A stretch of 51,703 nt of DNA, taken from Armatimonadetes bacterium 55-13. GTDB taxonomy: Bacteria; Armatimonadota; Fimbriimonadia; Fimbriimonadales; Fimbriimonadaceae. This document shows positions 1-6,807 of the stretch, in pieces; the first letter of the stretch is position 1, and every line of letters starts with the position of its first letter. The notes beneath the pieces are model-generated. The model made no database searches, was not told the DNA's origin, and was given only the letters and a program-made list of their open reading frames with translations. Position numbers and translations under genes: made by a program. Where the stretch lies: NCBI GenBank assembly GCA_001898035.1, contig MKRX01000016.1, positions 4,915 to 56,617 of the forward strand, written 5' to 3'.

Positions 1-2
1 GC

Positions 3-275
3 GGACTGTTCTATGACGTCCTCTCTCAATACGATCCGGGAAACATGTTGGTCTTTCAGGCGGAGCGAGAGGTGCTTGAGAAGCAGTTGGAGAGCAGCCG
101 CTTGGCGGTTGCGATGGGTCGGTTGGGGCAATCCAAGGTGGTCATCACCGAACCAGAGCGGCCGACGCCGATGGCGTTCCCGATTTTGGTGGATCGGTTA
201 CGAGAGACGGTCACGACGGAAAAGATTGGCGACCGGATTCAGAAGTTGGCGCTGGAGTTGGAAGCGGAAGCATAG
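3..275 (+). CDS. Ligase-associated DEXH-box helicase (Lhr-type), C-terminal end, partial
   Basis: Open reading frame entering from the left edge (frame 3) and ending in TAG at 273-275; only the last 90 residues are present. The visible part, with FQAEREVLEKQLE, the PERPTPMAFPILVDRLRE block and an acidic helical tail, matches the conserved C-terminus of the ligase-associated DNA damage response helicases. The next gene is pdeM, the usual partner of this helicase in DNA-ligase-associated repair clusters, which supports the call. The ATPase motifs lie outside the window. Family membership is recognised from the tail only; the role in DNA repair is family knowledge. Confidence 0.8.
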   Translation, partial: GLFYDVLSQYDPGNMLVFQAEREVLEKQLESSRLAVAMGRLGQSKVVITEPERPTPMAFPILVDRLRETVTTEKIGDRIQKLALELEAEA

Positions 276-299
276 AATGGTATTCTTCTGTCTAGGTAA

Positions 300-965
300 A
301 TGATTTCCGAAGCGCAGGGAAGTGCGGTATGCGAAGTGGCGGGGGAGACGTTGGTGTTGCTTCCAGGCAAGGCGGTTTTTTGGCCCGCTGAGCGCACACT
401 CTTCGTGGCCGATTTGCACTTGGGAAAGGCGGCGGCATTTCGAGCGCTGGCGGTTCCGGTACCTACCGGGGCGACAATGGATACCTTGACCCGATTAAGT
501 TCCGTAATCTCAGACGTTCAGCCTTTGCGACTCTGCATCTTAGGTGATCTGTGGCATGCGCAGGCGGGAAGGACGGAGGGAGCGTTGGAGCAGTTTTCCT
601 CTTGGCGCGATGCTCACAGTGCCCTCGACGTGTGGTTAGTGGACGGGAACCATGACCGCAAGTGTCTGCCGCTGCCTGCCCATCAACGGGTTTTGGACGT
701 GCCCAATGGAGAAGCCTTGGGACCGTTCCGGTTGTTTCATGAGCCGCAGGCACTTTCGGAGGGCTACGGATTGGCGGGACACTTACACCCGGGGGCTCGG
801 CTGGTGGGCCGGGCCGAGCAATCTTTGGTTTTGCCGTGTTTTTGGTTCGGAGAGTCTTGCGCGGTGTTGCCGGCGTTCGGGGCGTTTACGGGCTACGGAC
901 GGATTCGGGCGAAGGCGGGAGATTCTGTGTTTGTGATCGCCGGTGATTCTGTCCTTCGGGTTTAG
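300..965 (+). CDS. pdeM: Ligase-associated DNA damage response endonuclease PdeM (metallophosphoesterase)
   Basis: A 221-residue calcineurin-like phosphoesterase. All metal-binding motifs are visible: D-x-H at D38/H40 (VADLHLGK), GD at 82-83 (LGDLWH), GNHD at 116-119 and a late GHLHPG motif. Length and motif order fit the PdeM family (COG1407), proposed to act as a nuclease with an LHR-like helicase and an ATP-dependent ligase. It starts 25 bases after the helicase stop on the same strand, so the two are probably one operon. The ATG at 300 is the first start in frame. The start carries a GCAGGGAAG motif (314-322), discussed under the polar repeat. The nuclease role is inferred from family. 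Confidence 0.85.
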   Translation: MISEAQGSAVCEVAGETLVLLPGKAVFWPAERTLFVADLHLGKAAAFRALAVPVPTGATMDTLTRLSSVISDVQPLRLCILGDLWHAQAGRTEGALEQFSSWRDAHSALDVWLVDGNHDRKCLPLPAHQRVLDVPNGEALGPFRLFHEPQALSEGYGLAGHLHPGARLVGRAEQSLVLPCFWFGESCAVLPAFGAFTGYGRIRAKAGDSVFVIAGDSVLRV

Positions 966-966
966 A

Positions 967-1722
967 TCACTGGCTCTTAACGAGATTGTCTTGGTAAAGG
1001 ATCGCCAAGGTGATCAAAGGGATTGGCAGTGTTGCAAAAACACCGATCCCAAAGACGGCCGCACCCGAAACACCCGACACCCACGAAATGGCTACGACGA
1101 GTAAGAGCTGAGGATATTGTGAAAACGCCCATTTAACGCTTTTGGTTAGACTTTCTTTGATATTCAGGCCTCGATCAAACGCAAATATTCCCGCAAAGAT
1201 AGTCGGCAGGGCCAGAAATTCGGCAAGAGGCATGATACCGAGAGCAGCCCAGATTCTGATCGTATTGCCTTCTGCGAATACCCATTCTTTGAGCAGGGGC
1301 CACATAACGCAATATGGAATGGTTGCGACAAGACCTATCACAATGATGTTCAGCTCTCCGGCTTGACGACGAAAGATTTGTCCCACCGAAAACGCGCTTC
1401 CTCGGGTGAAAGCCAAGATCATTCTTAGGTAGCCAGCGGACAGGAGCGCATGAACGCTTATATTGAGGATTGCGCATGCCGCACTGTAGATGAAATGAGC
1501 AGTTGGTCGTTTCAAGAAGAAAACGATGGGATCTCCGCAGACAGCCTGAAATATGGCATTGGGCGTCCTTTCAATGAAAGCCGCCAAGGCAAGGACAGCA
1601 ACCAAACCTAGAAGACACGGAAAGAACTTTCCGAGGTAAATCTGGATGGCGCGATTGATGGCGTCAAAGCGAAACAGCGGTCTGTCTGCCAGACGCGGCC
1701 TTCCGGGGCGTGAGTCATCCAT
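967..1722 (-). CDS. Polytopic inner-membrane protein, unknown function
   Basis: A 251-residue protein with an arginine/proline-rich cytoplasmic N-terminus (about 1-25) and roughly six hydrophobic segments, for example FFPCLLGLVAVLALAAF, IIVIGLVATIPYCVM and a strongly hydrophobic C-terminal pair. No catalytic motif was recognised. The amphipathic segment RFDAINRAIQIYLGKF before the first membrane span recalls the DUF975/glycerophosphodiesterase-type membrane domains, but this is only a resemblance. It converges on pdeM, one base apart. Its 5' side abuts the left phage attachment repeat, so the phage has separated it from whatever lay upstream. Confidence 0.6.
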   Translation of the reverse strand: MDDSRPGRPRLADRPLFRFDAINRAIQIYLGKFFPCLLGLVAVLALAAFIERTPNAIFQAVCGDPIVFFLKRPTAHFIYSAACAILNISVHALLSAGYLRMILAFTRGSAFSVGQIFRRQAGELNIIVIGLVATIPYCVMWPLLKEWVFAEGNTIRIWAALGIMPLAEFLALPTIFAGIFAFDRGLNIKESLTKSVKWAFSQYPQLLLVVAISWVSGVSGAAVFGIGVFATLPIPLITLAILYQDNLVKSQ

Positions 1723-1763
1723 GGTTTATCGATGATAATACGGCCCCGATGCGATTTTGGTTG

Positions 1764-1802
1764 AGGGAAGTGCCTTCTGGTCTGAAATATTCATAATAAT
1801 GA
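1764..1802 (+). repeat. Left phage attachment repeat (attL), hybrid dif-like site
   Basis: A 39-bp repeat of 7886-7924 with two mismatches (positions 12 and 15 of the repeat). It contains the AGGGAAG polar motif (1764-1770), a candidate XerC arm AATATTCATAA (1786-1796) and a centre TAATGA (1797-1802). Identity with the right copy stops exactly at the last base of the centre; the next 11 bases (AAGGTGGGTAA) do not resemble a XerD arm and would derive from the phage. That junction is what a XerC-type strand exchange would leave. Confidence 0.7.
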
Positions 1803-1876
1803 AAGGTGGGTAAGTTGTCTAGTAATAATGCTTAATGCGTGATACCAGTACAACTACTTAGACTCATTAAGGCCGC

Positions 1877-2113
1877 CTATCCATCATCATCGAACATTGT
1901 GAGTTGAAAGCTTGGCTTCATTTTCTTCATACGGTCCAAGAGCCTCGAACCGACCCTAATATCTTTTTCGCAACTTGCTACACCATCTGGCCGATTGATC
2001 CTCTCGAAGAAGATCGTCTGTTCTTTGTGTTTACGAATGGCAATACGGACAACACACATCAAATAAAGCAGATCGTCTAGATTTACTTTCAACTCGCGCA
2101 TGTCAGTACCCAT
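1877..2113 (-). CDS. Small hypothetical inovirus protein
   Basis: A 78-residue soluble protein with no recognised family, last gene of the phage operon, downstream of Zot. It is rich in charged residues, begins MGTDMRELKVNLDDLLYLM and ends in an acidic FDDDG. An internal ATG at 2101 is an alternative start. It may be a phage regulator or a host-interaction protein, but nothing in the sequence decides this. The 74 bases between its stop and attL hold an inverted pair CTTAATG/CATTAAG (1831-1837 and 1865-1871), a weak candidate for the operon's end. Confidence 0.5.
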   Translation of the reverse strand: MGTDMRELKVNLDDLLYLMCVVRIAIRKHKEQTIFFERINRPDGVASCEKDIRVGSRLLDRMKKMKPSFQLTMFDDDG

Positions 2114-2175
2114 CTAATCGTCCTAAATCGGGCCAAAAGTTCTTACAAATGCAGAGAACCCGTCGATTTGCCGTT

Positions 2176-3252
2176 TCATTGGGCTGATCTCTGAGAGCGG
2201 CTAGGGGACACTCGGTCCGCGTACTTCTCCAGCAGAGCCCGGACGCGCTCGGCGTGGGACGGCTCCGAACCCCTACGATTGGAAGCATTGGGTACCGTCC
2301 ACCCTGTCAAGGGTTCCTGCGGAACCGGCTCCTGCGTCGCAACGGCTTTGCCCTTGACTGGGGCCCCATGGACGGCACCCACCCGGAGAAGAGAAGGGGT
2401 TCCGGAAAGAGTCCCTGGTAACGTGGCCAGTAACTCTTTCGCCGCCTCGAAAATGTCCTTCTGGGCCTGGTTCGGGATCAGCTCGCCGTCTACGCTCAGC
2501 TCGTGAAAATGGCCATCCGAGCCACGGTAGAGAGGCACCGCGATATTGACCGCTTCCACCTGGCCGCCAAGTTCTCGCCATTCTCTTAGCGCAAGAGCTA
2601 CGACATGAGCCAGGCCCGGAGCATCAGCCGGGAGATATCGGATATGGCCCGGAAACTCCAGCCGGAAGAAGTTCGGGGCCAGACGGTAGTTCTCGTCCAG
2701 CGTCGGCACGCTCCCGCCCTTGCGGGCGTACGCCTTGCCGCCGCCGAACTTGTAACCCTCCCCGTCCTTAAACCCGATACGTTCTTCGGTGAAGTAGTGC
2801 TGGGCCAGGGAAGGGCCAATACGGATAATCCGGCGCTGGAGCACCTTTTTCGGCTCATCCGGCGTGACTCTTGAAGCTATACAGAATCGCCCGAGCTTCT
2901 TATGCCTCCATATGAAAGCCGTCAATTCTCGCACCGCCACATCTACCCGCCCCTCGTGCTGGGCGATCCAAACCACGTCCATGCCTTCCTTCCGGTGTTG
3001 CTGAAAGACCGAGAGTTCCGCCTGGTTCGTCTTGGTCCAGGATCTCGCCGAGAACCACATATGCGCCTCGTCGATCACGGCCAGGCAGTTACCCGCCTCA
3101 ACCATGTCCGCCCAAAGTGCAAAGTCCCACATGCCCGTCTGAGAGTGAAAGTTCGCCAACGTTCGACGGCCATCGGCTTTCGCCGCAAGAAGGCGCCGCA
3201 CCGCATGGAGCGATTTGCCAGAGCCGGGTAATCCCACGTGAGCCTCAATCAT
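2176..3252 (-). CDS. zot: Zot/pI-type phage morphogenesis ATPase
   Basis: A 358-residue protein of the zonula occludens toxin family, the inner-membrane assembly ATPase of filamentous phages (pI of Ff). Walker A is GLPGSGKS (7-14) and the Walker B-like block is CLAVIDEAHMW (56-66). After these come QQHRKEGMDVVWIAQH and a basic region typical of the family. The start is placed at 3252 because its ATG overlaps the upstream stop as ATGA, with MIEAHVGLPGSGKS as a normal family N-terminus; an upstream in-frame start would add 12 residues. The C-terminal third (about 250-358) is proline-rich and low in complexity. I see no clear transmembrane helix, which is unusual, since pI/Zot proteins normally have one. 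Confidence 0.85.
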   Translation of the reverse strand: MIEAHVGLPGSGKSLHAVRRLLAAKADGRRTLANFHSQTGMWDFALWADMVEAGNCLAVIDEAHMWFSARSWTKTNQAELSVFQQHRKEGMDVVWIAQHEGRVDVAVRELTAFIWRHKKLGRFCIASRVTPDEPKKVLQRRIIRIGPSLAQHYFTEERIGFKDGEGYKFGGGKAYARKGGSVPTLDENYRLAPNFFRLEFPGHIRYLPADAPGLAHVVALALREWRELGGQVEAVNIAVPLYRGSDGHFHELSVDGELIPNQAQKDIFEAAKELLATLPGTLSGTPSLLRVGAVHGAPVKGKAVATQEPVPQEPLTGWTVPNASNRRGSEPSHAERVRALLEKYADRVSPSRSQRSAQ

Positions 3253-3581
3253 TGAGTACCCGACCCACGAATGACGCCGATGAGCCACTTACCGACCCTA
3301 AAGGCGAGAACCGCGCCCCAGAACACGCCGACGAGCGTCATGGCCGCCAAAAGATGGTCCACCGGAACGTACTTGTTCATTTGCCACATGCTCGCAAAGA
3401 TCGAGGTCAGCGGAGTTTGAGGCTGGCCGGACGTCTCCCAATAACCACTCATGGGAGTCCAACCGCGCCCGTCGTTGAGCATTCCGCCGAACAGCTGGTC
3501 CTGAATGTTCCATTCGGGCAACAGGTCGTATGCCCATTGGACAATCCCGGTTAAGAGCATCAAAAGGCCGTCGATAATCAC
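3249..3581 (-). CDS. pVI-like minor virion/assembly protein
   Basis: A 110-residue hydrophobic protein: an N-terminal helix (about 1-20, MIIDGLLMLLTGIVQWAYDLL), a polar middle with tryptophans and glycines, and two C-terminal membrane segments (about 76-103). Size, topology and position between the adsorption-protein genes and the pI/Zot gene match gene VI of Ff-type phages, whose product caps the virion with pIII. Translation starts at a GTG overlapping the upstream stop (GTGA) and ends overlapping Zot (ATGA), so the genes are translationally coupled. The assignment rests on position and topology, not sequence similarity. Confidence 0.6.
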   Translation of the reverse strand: MIIDGLLMLLTGIVQWAYDLLPEWNIQDQLFGGMLNDGRGWTPMSGYWETSGQPQTPLTSIFASMWQMNKYVPVDHLLAAMTLVGVFWGAVLAFRVGKWLIGVIRGSGTQ

Positions 3582-3715
3582 CGCTGGGCCCTCCAGAGCT
3601 CAAGTTCCGTTTCGCAGTTCTTCCAGATGATGACGGGCTTTTTACGCGCCGCGGTGGCCCGACCTAAGTAGAAGGCAAGGGCCAGCGCACCGATGACTTT
3701 GATGTACTTCCACAT
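3578..3715 (-). CDS. Small inovirus membrane protein
   Basis: A 45-residue protein starting MWKYIKVIGALALAFYLG: one N-terminal transmembrane helix followed by a basic, then acidic tail (ATAARKKPVIIW, then ETELELWRAQR). The start at 3715 places the hydrophobic segment at the N-terminus; an in-frame start at 3769 would overlap the upstream gene by over 50 bases. Its stop overlaps the GTG start of the pVI-like gene. It is most likely a minor capsid or assembly protein. No family was recognised. Confidence 0.55.
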   Translation of the reverse strand: MWKYIKVIGALALAFYLGRATAARKKPVIIWKNCETELELWRAQR

Positions 3716-3717
3716 GC

Positions 3718-4653
3718 CTAAACCTTCTTGTACACCTTGTGCCATAGACCCCACACCACCAGGAACCAAAGCGCCATCGACATCAGAACCCGCGCGATCT
3801 TGATGAACGTTTCATAAGGCGTGAGGTCGAACGTCGTCGCCCCCGCAAACGGCAAATTGATCGTAAAGGAGTACTCCAAACCGCCGTCAGTCTGATATTC
3901 CTGAAACCGGGTGTTCAGCGCCGTAATGATCCCAAACGGCCCCCACGTGCCCCACTGCATCAACGTATCCCTTAGCGTGTTCAAGGTCTCTTCCTGAGGA
4001 ACAAAGAGACCGCTCAAAATGCCCTCCCAAAAGCCGCCCTGGTTGATGTTCTGGCCGTTGAGATCGCCGGGGGTAAGGCCGCCCCCACCATAGGGGTTAG
4101 AACCCCCGTCTGTGTTGGAATCTCTCAGGCCGACCGGCGAAATGATGAAGTTCTGTTCGTGGATCGTCGCCCAGGTCGTGCCGTTGTACGAAATCCTGAT
4201 GACAAGCTGGAATTTCCCATACTTGTAATCGTCGCTGGATGCCCAGGCCGTCGCCGAAAACAGCTTTCCGTCTAGGTTGGGTTCACTCGCATCCGTCCCA
4301 CTGTCGGAGCCCGCTACCTTACTCACCGCAGGAAGGGAAGCGACCACCGTTCGAGGGGTGATCGGCATGAATTTATTGGTGTAGATGATGTAACGCTTTA
4401 TCTGAAGGATAGAAATATCCGTCTGGAACTTGCCCGGAAACTCAATGTTAGATTTCCGGTTCAGCGTGTACGCCGTGGGAAGCATATTGAGCCCGGTACC
4501 GCCCTCGCCGGAGGTCACGTCAACCGGATTCGGGAGGAACGTGCAAAAGATCGTTCCCGAAAACTCCGGGTGATCTAGCTCGACCTGTGTCATATCTGCC
4601 CTTACCGTCGCCATCGCGAGGAGAGCCCCTAACGCCGCAAGAATCTTGCGCAT
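3718..4653 (-). CDS. pIII-like adsorption (minor coat) protein
   Basis: A 311-residue secreted protein anchored at its C-terminus. It has an N-terminal signal peptide (MRKILAALGALLAMATVRA), a long extracellular region with a glycine-rich linker (PYGGGGLTPGD near 195-205) and a C-terminal transmembrane helix ending in KVYKK (about 283-305). This is the plan of filamentous phage pIII, which binds the host receptor and closes the virion. It lies directly after the major coat gene, as in Ff phages. GGAGG lies 8 bases before the ATG at 4653 but only 2 before the ATG at 4659, so 4653 is chosen. Receptor specificity is not predictable. Confidence 0.75.
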   Translation of the reverse strand: MRKILAALGALLAMATVRADMTQVELDHPEFSGTIFCTFLPNPVDVTSGEGGTGLNMLPTAYTLNRKSNIEFPGKFQTDISILQIKRYIIYTNKFMPITPRTVVASLPAVSKVAGSDSGTDASEPNLDGKLFSATAWASSDDYKYGKFQLVIRISYNGTTWATIHEQNFIISPVGLRDSNTDGGSNPYGGGGLTPGDLNGQNINQGGFWEGILSGLFVPQEETLNTLRDTLMQWGTWGPFGIITALNTRFQEYQTDGGLEYSFTINLPFAGATTFDLTPYETFIKIARVLMSMALWFLVVWGLWHKVYKKV

Positions 4654-4674
4654 TGCCATAACCTCCAGTTGCTA

Positions 4675-4697
4675 GGGGGTCCCGCGCGAGAACCCCC
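4675..4697 (-). terminator. Hairpin between major coat and adsorption genes (attenuator candidate)
   Basis: A perfect 6-bp GC stem, GGGGGT (4675-4680) with ACCCCC (4692-4697), around an 11-base GC-rich loop. It lies immediately after the pVIII-like gene and before the pIII-like ribosome binding site, where Ff phages carry a terminator that keeps coat transcripts abundant and pIII scarce. No T-run follows, so it may attenuate or stabilise the transcript rather than fully terminate. Confidence 0.5.
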
Positions 4698-4713
4698 ACA
4701 CTTTCGCGCGTCC

Positions 4714-4989
4714 TTAGACGCTCTTGGCCGCTCGCTTGACGAGCTTCCACACGATGCCAAACGCCAGCATCACGACCAAGGCACCGAGCAGAGCCGGACC
4801 GTTCGTCGTGAAGAACGAGGTCATATCGGTCTTGAAAGCCGTGACCGACGTCGAGTAATCCAGGCCGTCACCGCCGCCGGTGGTTTCCTGGGCCATGGCC
4901 GCCCCGATCGCAAGGCAGGCAAGGGAAGTGGTGGCGATCACCTTCGATCGGCCACGGATGAAAAGAGCTTGGACTTTCTTGATGTTCAT
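4714..4989 (-). CDS. pVIII-like major coat protein precursor
   Basis: A 91-residue protein with the plan of an inovirus major coat: a basic signal peptide (about 1-33, ending in an AIGAAMA cleavage region), a short acidic amphipathic mature N-terminus (QETTGGGDG to the FKTDM segment), a transmembrane helix (about 62-82, PALLGALVVMLAFGIVWKLV) and a lysine/arginine tail that would contact DNA inside the virion. It has the strongest ribosome binding site in the phage, AGGAGG eight bases before the ATG, fitting a highly expressed coat. Position before the pIII-like gene is canonical. Confidence 0.8.
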   Translation of the reverse strand: MNIKKVQALFIRGRSKVIATTSLACLAIGAAMAQETTGGGDGLDYSTSVTAFKTDMTSFFTTNGPALLGALVVMLAFGIVWKLVKRAAKSV

Positions 4990-5020
4990 AGTAAGAACCT
5001 CCTGTTGATGAGTTGTTGAG

Positions 5021-5149
5021 CTATTGACCCGGTGGGGTCTTTATCCTGAACACGGCACTAAAAAGAGCGCCGGTCAGAATTCCGAAGGTGACGGCTTTAA
5101 CGATCTGGTCAACCAGAGTCTTTAGAATTTCCGTGTCGTACCAGCTCAT
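5021..5149 (-). CDS. Very small inovirus membrane protein
   Basis: A 42-residue protein, MSWYDTEILKTLVDQIVKAV followed by a hydrophobic TFGILTGALFSAVF segment and a short basic tail. The ATG at 5149 overlaps the stop of the preceding 38-residue gene (ATGA). Size and topology are like the pVII/pIX tip proteins of Ff phages, or a second small capsid protein. Function is inferred from size and place only. Confidence 0.5.
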   Translation of the reverse strand: MSWYDTEILKTLVDQIVKAVTFGILTGALFSAVFRIKTPPGQ

Positions 5150-5262
5150 AAGCCCGTCACCGAATCCTTGATCTTTCCCACCACGTACTCGAACACGAAC
5201 ATGCACGGGACGTAGATGGATACTGCCTTGGCGGTGAAGAGAAGCAGGGAAGTAAAGTCCAT
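5146..5262 (-). CDS. 38-residue inovirus protein (short ORF)
   Basis: Short ORF read by eye: starts MDFTSLLLFTAKAVSIYVPC, continues MFVFEYVVGKI and ends KDSVTGL at a TGA that overlaps the next ATG. A good ribosome binding site, AAGGAG, lies about 8 bases upstream. It has one hydrophobic helix. The ribosome binding site and the start/stop overlap are the main evidence that it is real. It resembles pVII/pIX-type tip proteins in size and hydrophobicity. Confidence 0.55.
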   Translation of the reverse strand: MDFTSLLLFTAKAVSIYVPCMFVFEYVVGKIKDSVTGL

Positions 5263-5266
5263 CCGC

Positions 5267-5437
5267 TTAACTCCTTCGAACCGCCTTCACGGCGAGGAAG
5301 AGAATGGCCACCAAGAAACACGCGAAAATCGCCAAGATTGCCGCGTTGGTCTTAAGGGCTAGAAGGTTGGCCGTTTCGACTTGCTCATAAATGAGGTCCG
5401 TCTTTTGGAGCAGGTGTTCTGCTTGCTCGTAAGTCAA
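5267..5437 (-). CDS. Small single-span membrane protein of the phage
   Basis: A 56-residue protein starting at a TTG (5437) that overlaps the upstream stop as TTGA, with AGGGGG about 6 bases before it. An ATG at 5458 would give 63 residues but overlap the previous gene by 25 bases. It has a polar helical N-terminus (TYEQAEHLLQKTDLIYEQ), then a strong transmembrane helix (AAILAIFACFLVAILFLAV) and a basic end (KAVRRS). It could be a minor coat or assembly protein; no family was recognised. Confidence 0.5.
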   Translation of the reverse strand: MTYEQAEHLLQKTDLIYEQVETANLLALKTNAAILAIFACFLVAILFLAVKAVRRS

Positions 5438-5649
5438 CAGAGCACCCCCTGAGCGCATAGGCCATCGACGCGGTTGCGTATTTCCTTAACCGGAGTCAGC
5501 GGGTGAAACGAGCGGAAACGCTTATCGCATTCCACCCAAACCACCCGGTTGCCGCCCAGAATGACCGAATCCACCGAGGCTTTAAGGTCCCCGGTTTTCT
5601 CCGTCTGGTAACGGCCATCGGCTACGAAACACACGGTTCCGCTAGCCAA
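5434..5649 (-). CDS. Small hypothetical phage protein
   Basis: A 71-residue soluble protein with a TTG start overlapping the end of the SSB-like gene. It contains three cysteines and a beta-rich central part (SVILGGNRVVWVECDKRF). No family was recognised. It sits between the DNA-binding protein and the capsid genes, the place of small gene VII-type products in other inoviruses. An internal GTG at residue 6 is an alternative start. Confidence 0.4.
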   Translation of the reverse strand: MASGTVCFVADGRYQTEKTGDLKASVDSVILGGNRVVWVECDKRFRSFHPLTPVKEIRNRVDGLCAQGVLC

Positions 5650-5929
5650 GAGTGACCTCGGAAACGAAGTCGAGATCGGTCAGCGTTAGATTCGGCTTAC
5701 CGTCTTTCATCGAAACCGCAAAGGCACCTTGGTAAACACCAGGGACCTCTTTCACGTTCTTGGCGGGCGCACCTTTGAGAAACGCTTTTAAGGGAATGTA
5801 TCCCTTGGTTTCCTTATCCGGGGAGACCCCCGTCATCAGGTAATGAACCTGCGTTCCCTTTATCTCGTCGCCCTTGTCGGACTTGAAGTCGAGCGTCTTA
5901 GCCGCCACGACTAGAATCTGTTGGACCAT
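5642..5929 (-). CDS. Putative single-stranded DNA-binding protein (gene V-like)
   Basis: A 95-residue protein predicted to be almost all beta strand (MVQQILVVAAKTLDFKSDKG, VHYLMTGVSP, GYIPLKAFLKG, LTLTDLDFVSEV), like the OB-fold gene V proteins that coat inovirus ssDNA before packaging. It is the first gene of the coat/assembly operon, the usual position for this function. The start at 5929 is chosen because AGGGG lies 7 bases before it; the longer frame from 5965 would run into an inverted repeat. The family was not recognised with certainty, so the call rests on size, fold prediction and position. Confidence 0.45.
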   Translation of the reverse strand: MVQQILVVAAKTLDFKSDKGDEIKGTQVHYLMTGVSPDKETKGYIPLKAFLKGAPAKNVKEVPGVYQGAFAVSMKDGKPNLTLTDLDFVSEVTLG

Positions 5930-5942
5930 GTAGTTACCCCTT

Positions 5943-5984
5943 GGCCCAAACGCACCTCCAGTCACGTACAGTGACGCCTGGGCC
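5943..5984. repeat. Intergenic inverted repeat in the phage control region
   Basis: A nested inverted repeat: inner arms GTCAC (5961-5965) and GTGAC (5971-5975) around GTACA, outer arms GGCCC (5943-5947) and GGGCC (5980-5984). It lies in the divergent region between the SSB-like operon and the plus-strand cargo gene. Candidate roles are an operator for the phage operon, a minus-strand origin or a packaging hairpin. No function can be read from the sequence. Confidence 0.4.
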
Positions 5985-6105
5985 TGTTAAATTTGCTTGG
6001 GGCAGGAACCTCTCGTAAAGGTGCCGCGCCGTTCTGCTGGTCCTACAGACGCTAGGCAGTCTTCTATAGCTTCAGATTTTTTTGAACTGACCAAAAATCG
6101 CTCTT

Positions 6106-6753
6106 ATGCAGGTGATCGAGTATCCATCTTTCGCCAGGAACAAGAGCAAGAGAATCAAGAATTTAGCCATGGCCTTTTTAATCTCAGGGGTTTTGCTTTC
6201 TTTCTGTGCAGTTCACCTGGTCTTTCTCTGGATTCCAGCATCCTTTGGTTATGCTCTTTTTCTTAAGTGTTTACAATTGAATGTGAACCCTTCTCAAGGT
6301 CAACGAGGAGAAGACAAGACCGCCCAAGTTCTCTCTGTTTTGGGGGACGAATATATACTATTCCGAAACTTCAATCCAGGTCAGCAAAATGGCGATATTG
6401 ATTTCATTCTTCTTGGCCCATTTGGAGCCCTGGTTTTAGAGCAAAAGACTCTCTCTGTGCCGTTAGTCTGCATTGGTGATACTTGGAAAGTGCAAGTTTC
6501 ACCGACATACTGGAAGCCAATAAAGAGTTACTCTCGTCAACTAAAACGAAATCAGAGTGTCGTCACCAGAATTCTCGGAATCCCTTGCCTTGGCGCAATT
6601 GTATTGAATAACTCAATCTCCTTGGATGTTTCTAATCCAACTGTTCCAATTATTCGGCGTCGCGATCTGTTGGCATTCATCTATGACTTACCTTCGATGA
6701 ATGGAGATGTCAAACACCTTTGTTCAAGAATGCAACAGTCGGTAGCCGCATAA
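6106..6753 (+). CDS. NERD-domain membrane-anchored nuclease-like protein (phage cargo)
   Basis: A 215-residue protein, the only plus-strand gene of the phage. A basic N-terminus is followed by two hydrophobic segments (about 20-55) and a NERD domain (about 63-180). The nuclease-like residues look intact: E69 (GQRGED), D97/D99 (NGDIDF) and E112-x-K114 (VLEQKT), a PD-(D/E)XK arrangement. NERD proteins are nuclease-related and occur in many anti-phage or DNA-processing contexts. The gene is visibly more AT-rich than the phage and host genes around it, so it was probably acquired separately. Its position between the replication and structural modules is where compact phages carry accessory genes. 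A defence or superinfection role is inference. Confidence 0.75.
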   Translation: MQVIEYPSFARNKSKRIKNLAMAFLISGVLLSFCAVHLVFLWIPASFGYALFLKCLQLNVNPSQGQRGEDKTAQVLSVLGDEYILFRNFNPGQQNGDIDFILLGPFGALVLEQKTLSVPLVCIGDTWKVQVSPTYWKPIKSYSRQLKRNQSVVTRILGIPCLGAIVLNNSISLDVSNPTVPIIRRRDLLAFIYDLPSMNGDVKHLCSRMQQSVAA

Positions 6754-6779
6754 CCCTTCTTTGGCGGTGATCGTCATAA

Positions 6780-6807
6780 GTGCCTACGTAATACATGCCG
6801 TAGGCAC
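6780..6807. terminator. Hairpin at the convergent ends of the NERD and rep genes
   Basis: A perfect 9-bp stem, GTGCCTACG (6780-6788) with CGTAGGCAC (6799-6807), around a 10-base loop. It includes the rep stop codon and lies 27 bases after the NERD stop. No T-run is present on either strand. It may terminate transcription from both sides or act as a secondary-structure element on the phage ssDNA. Confidence 0.5.

Noticed and set aside
320-328. AAGTGCGGT, identical to the Haemophilus uptake-sequence core
   Set aside because: A single occurrence next to an AGGGAAG motif and in an unrelated organism; the other copies of the polar motif are not followed by TGCGGT.
4675-4697. A strong rho-independent terminator after the major coat gene
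   Set aside because: The stem is good but no T-run follows, so it is called an attenuator candidate only.
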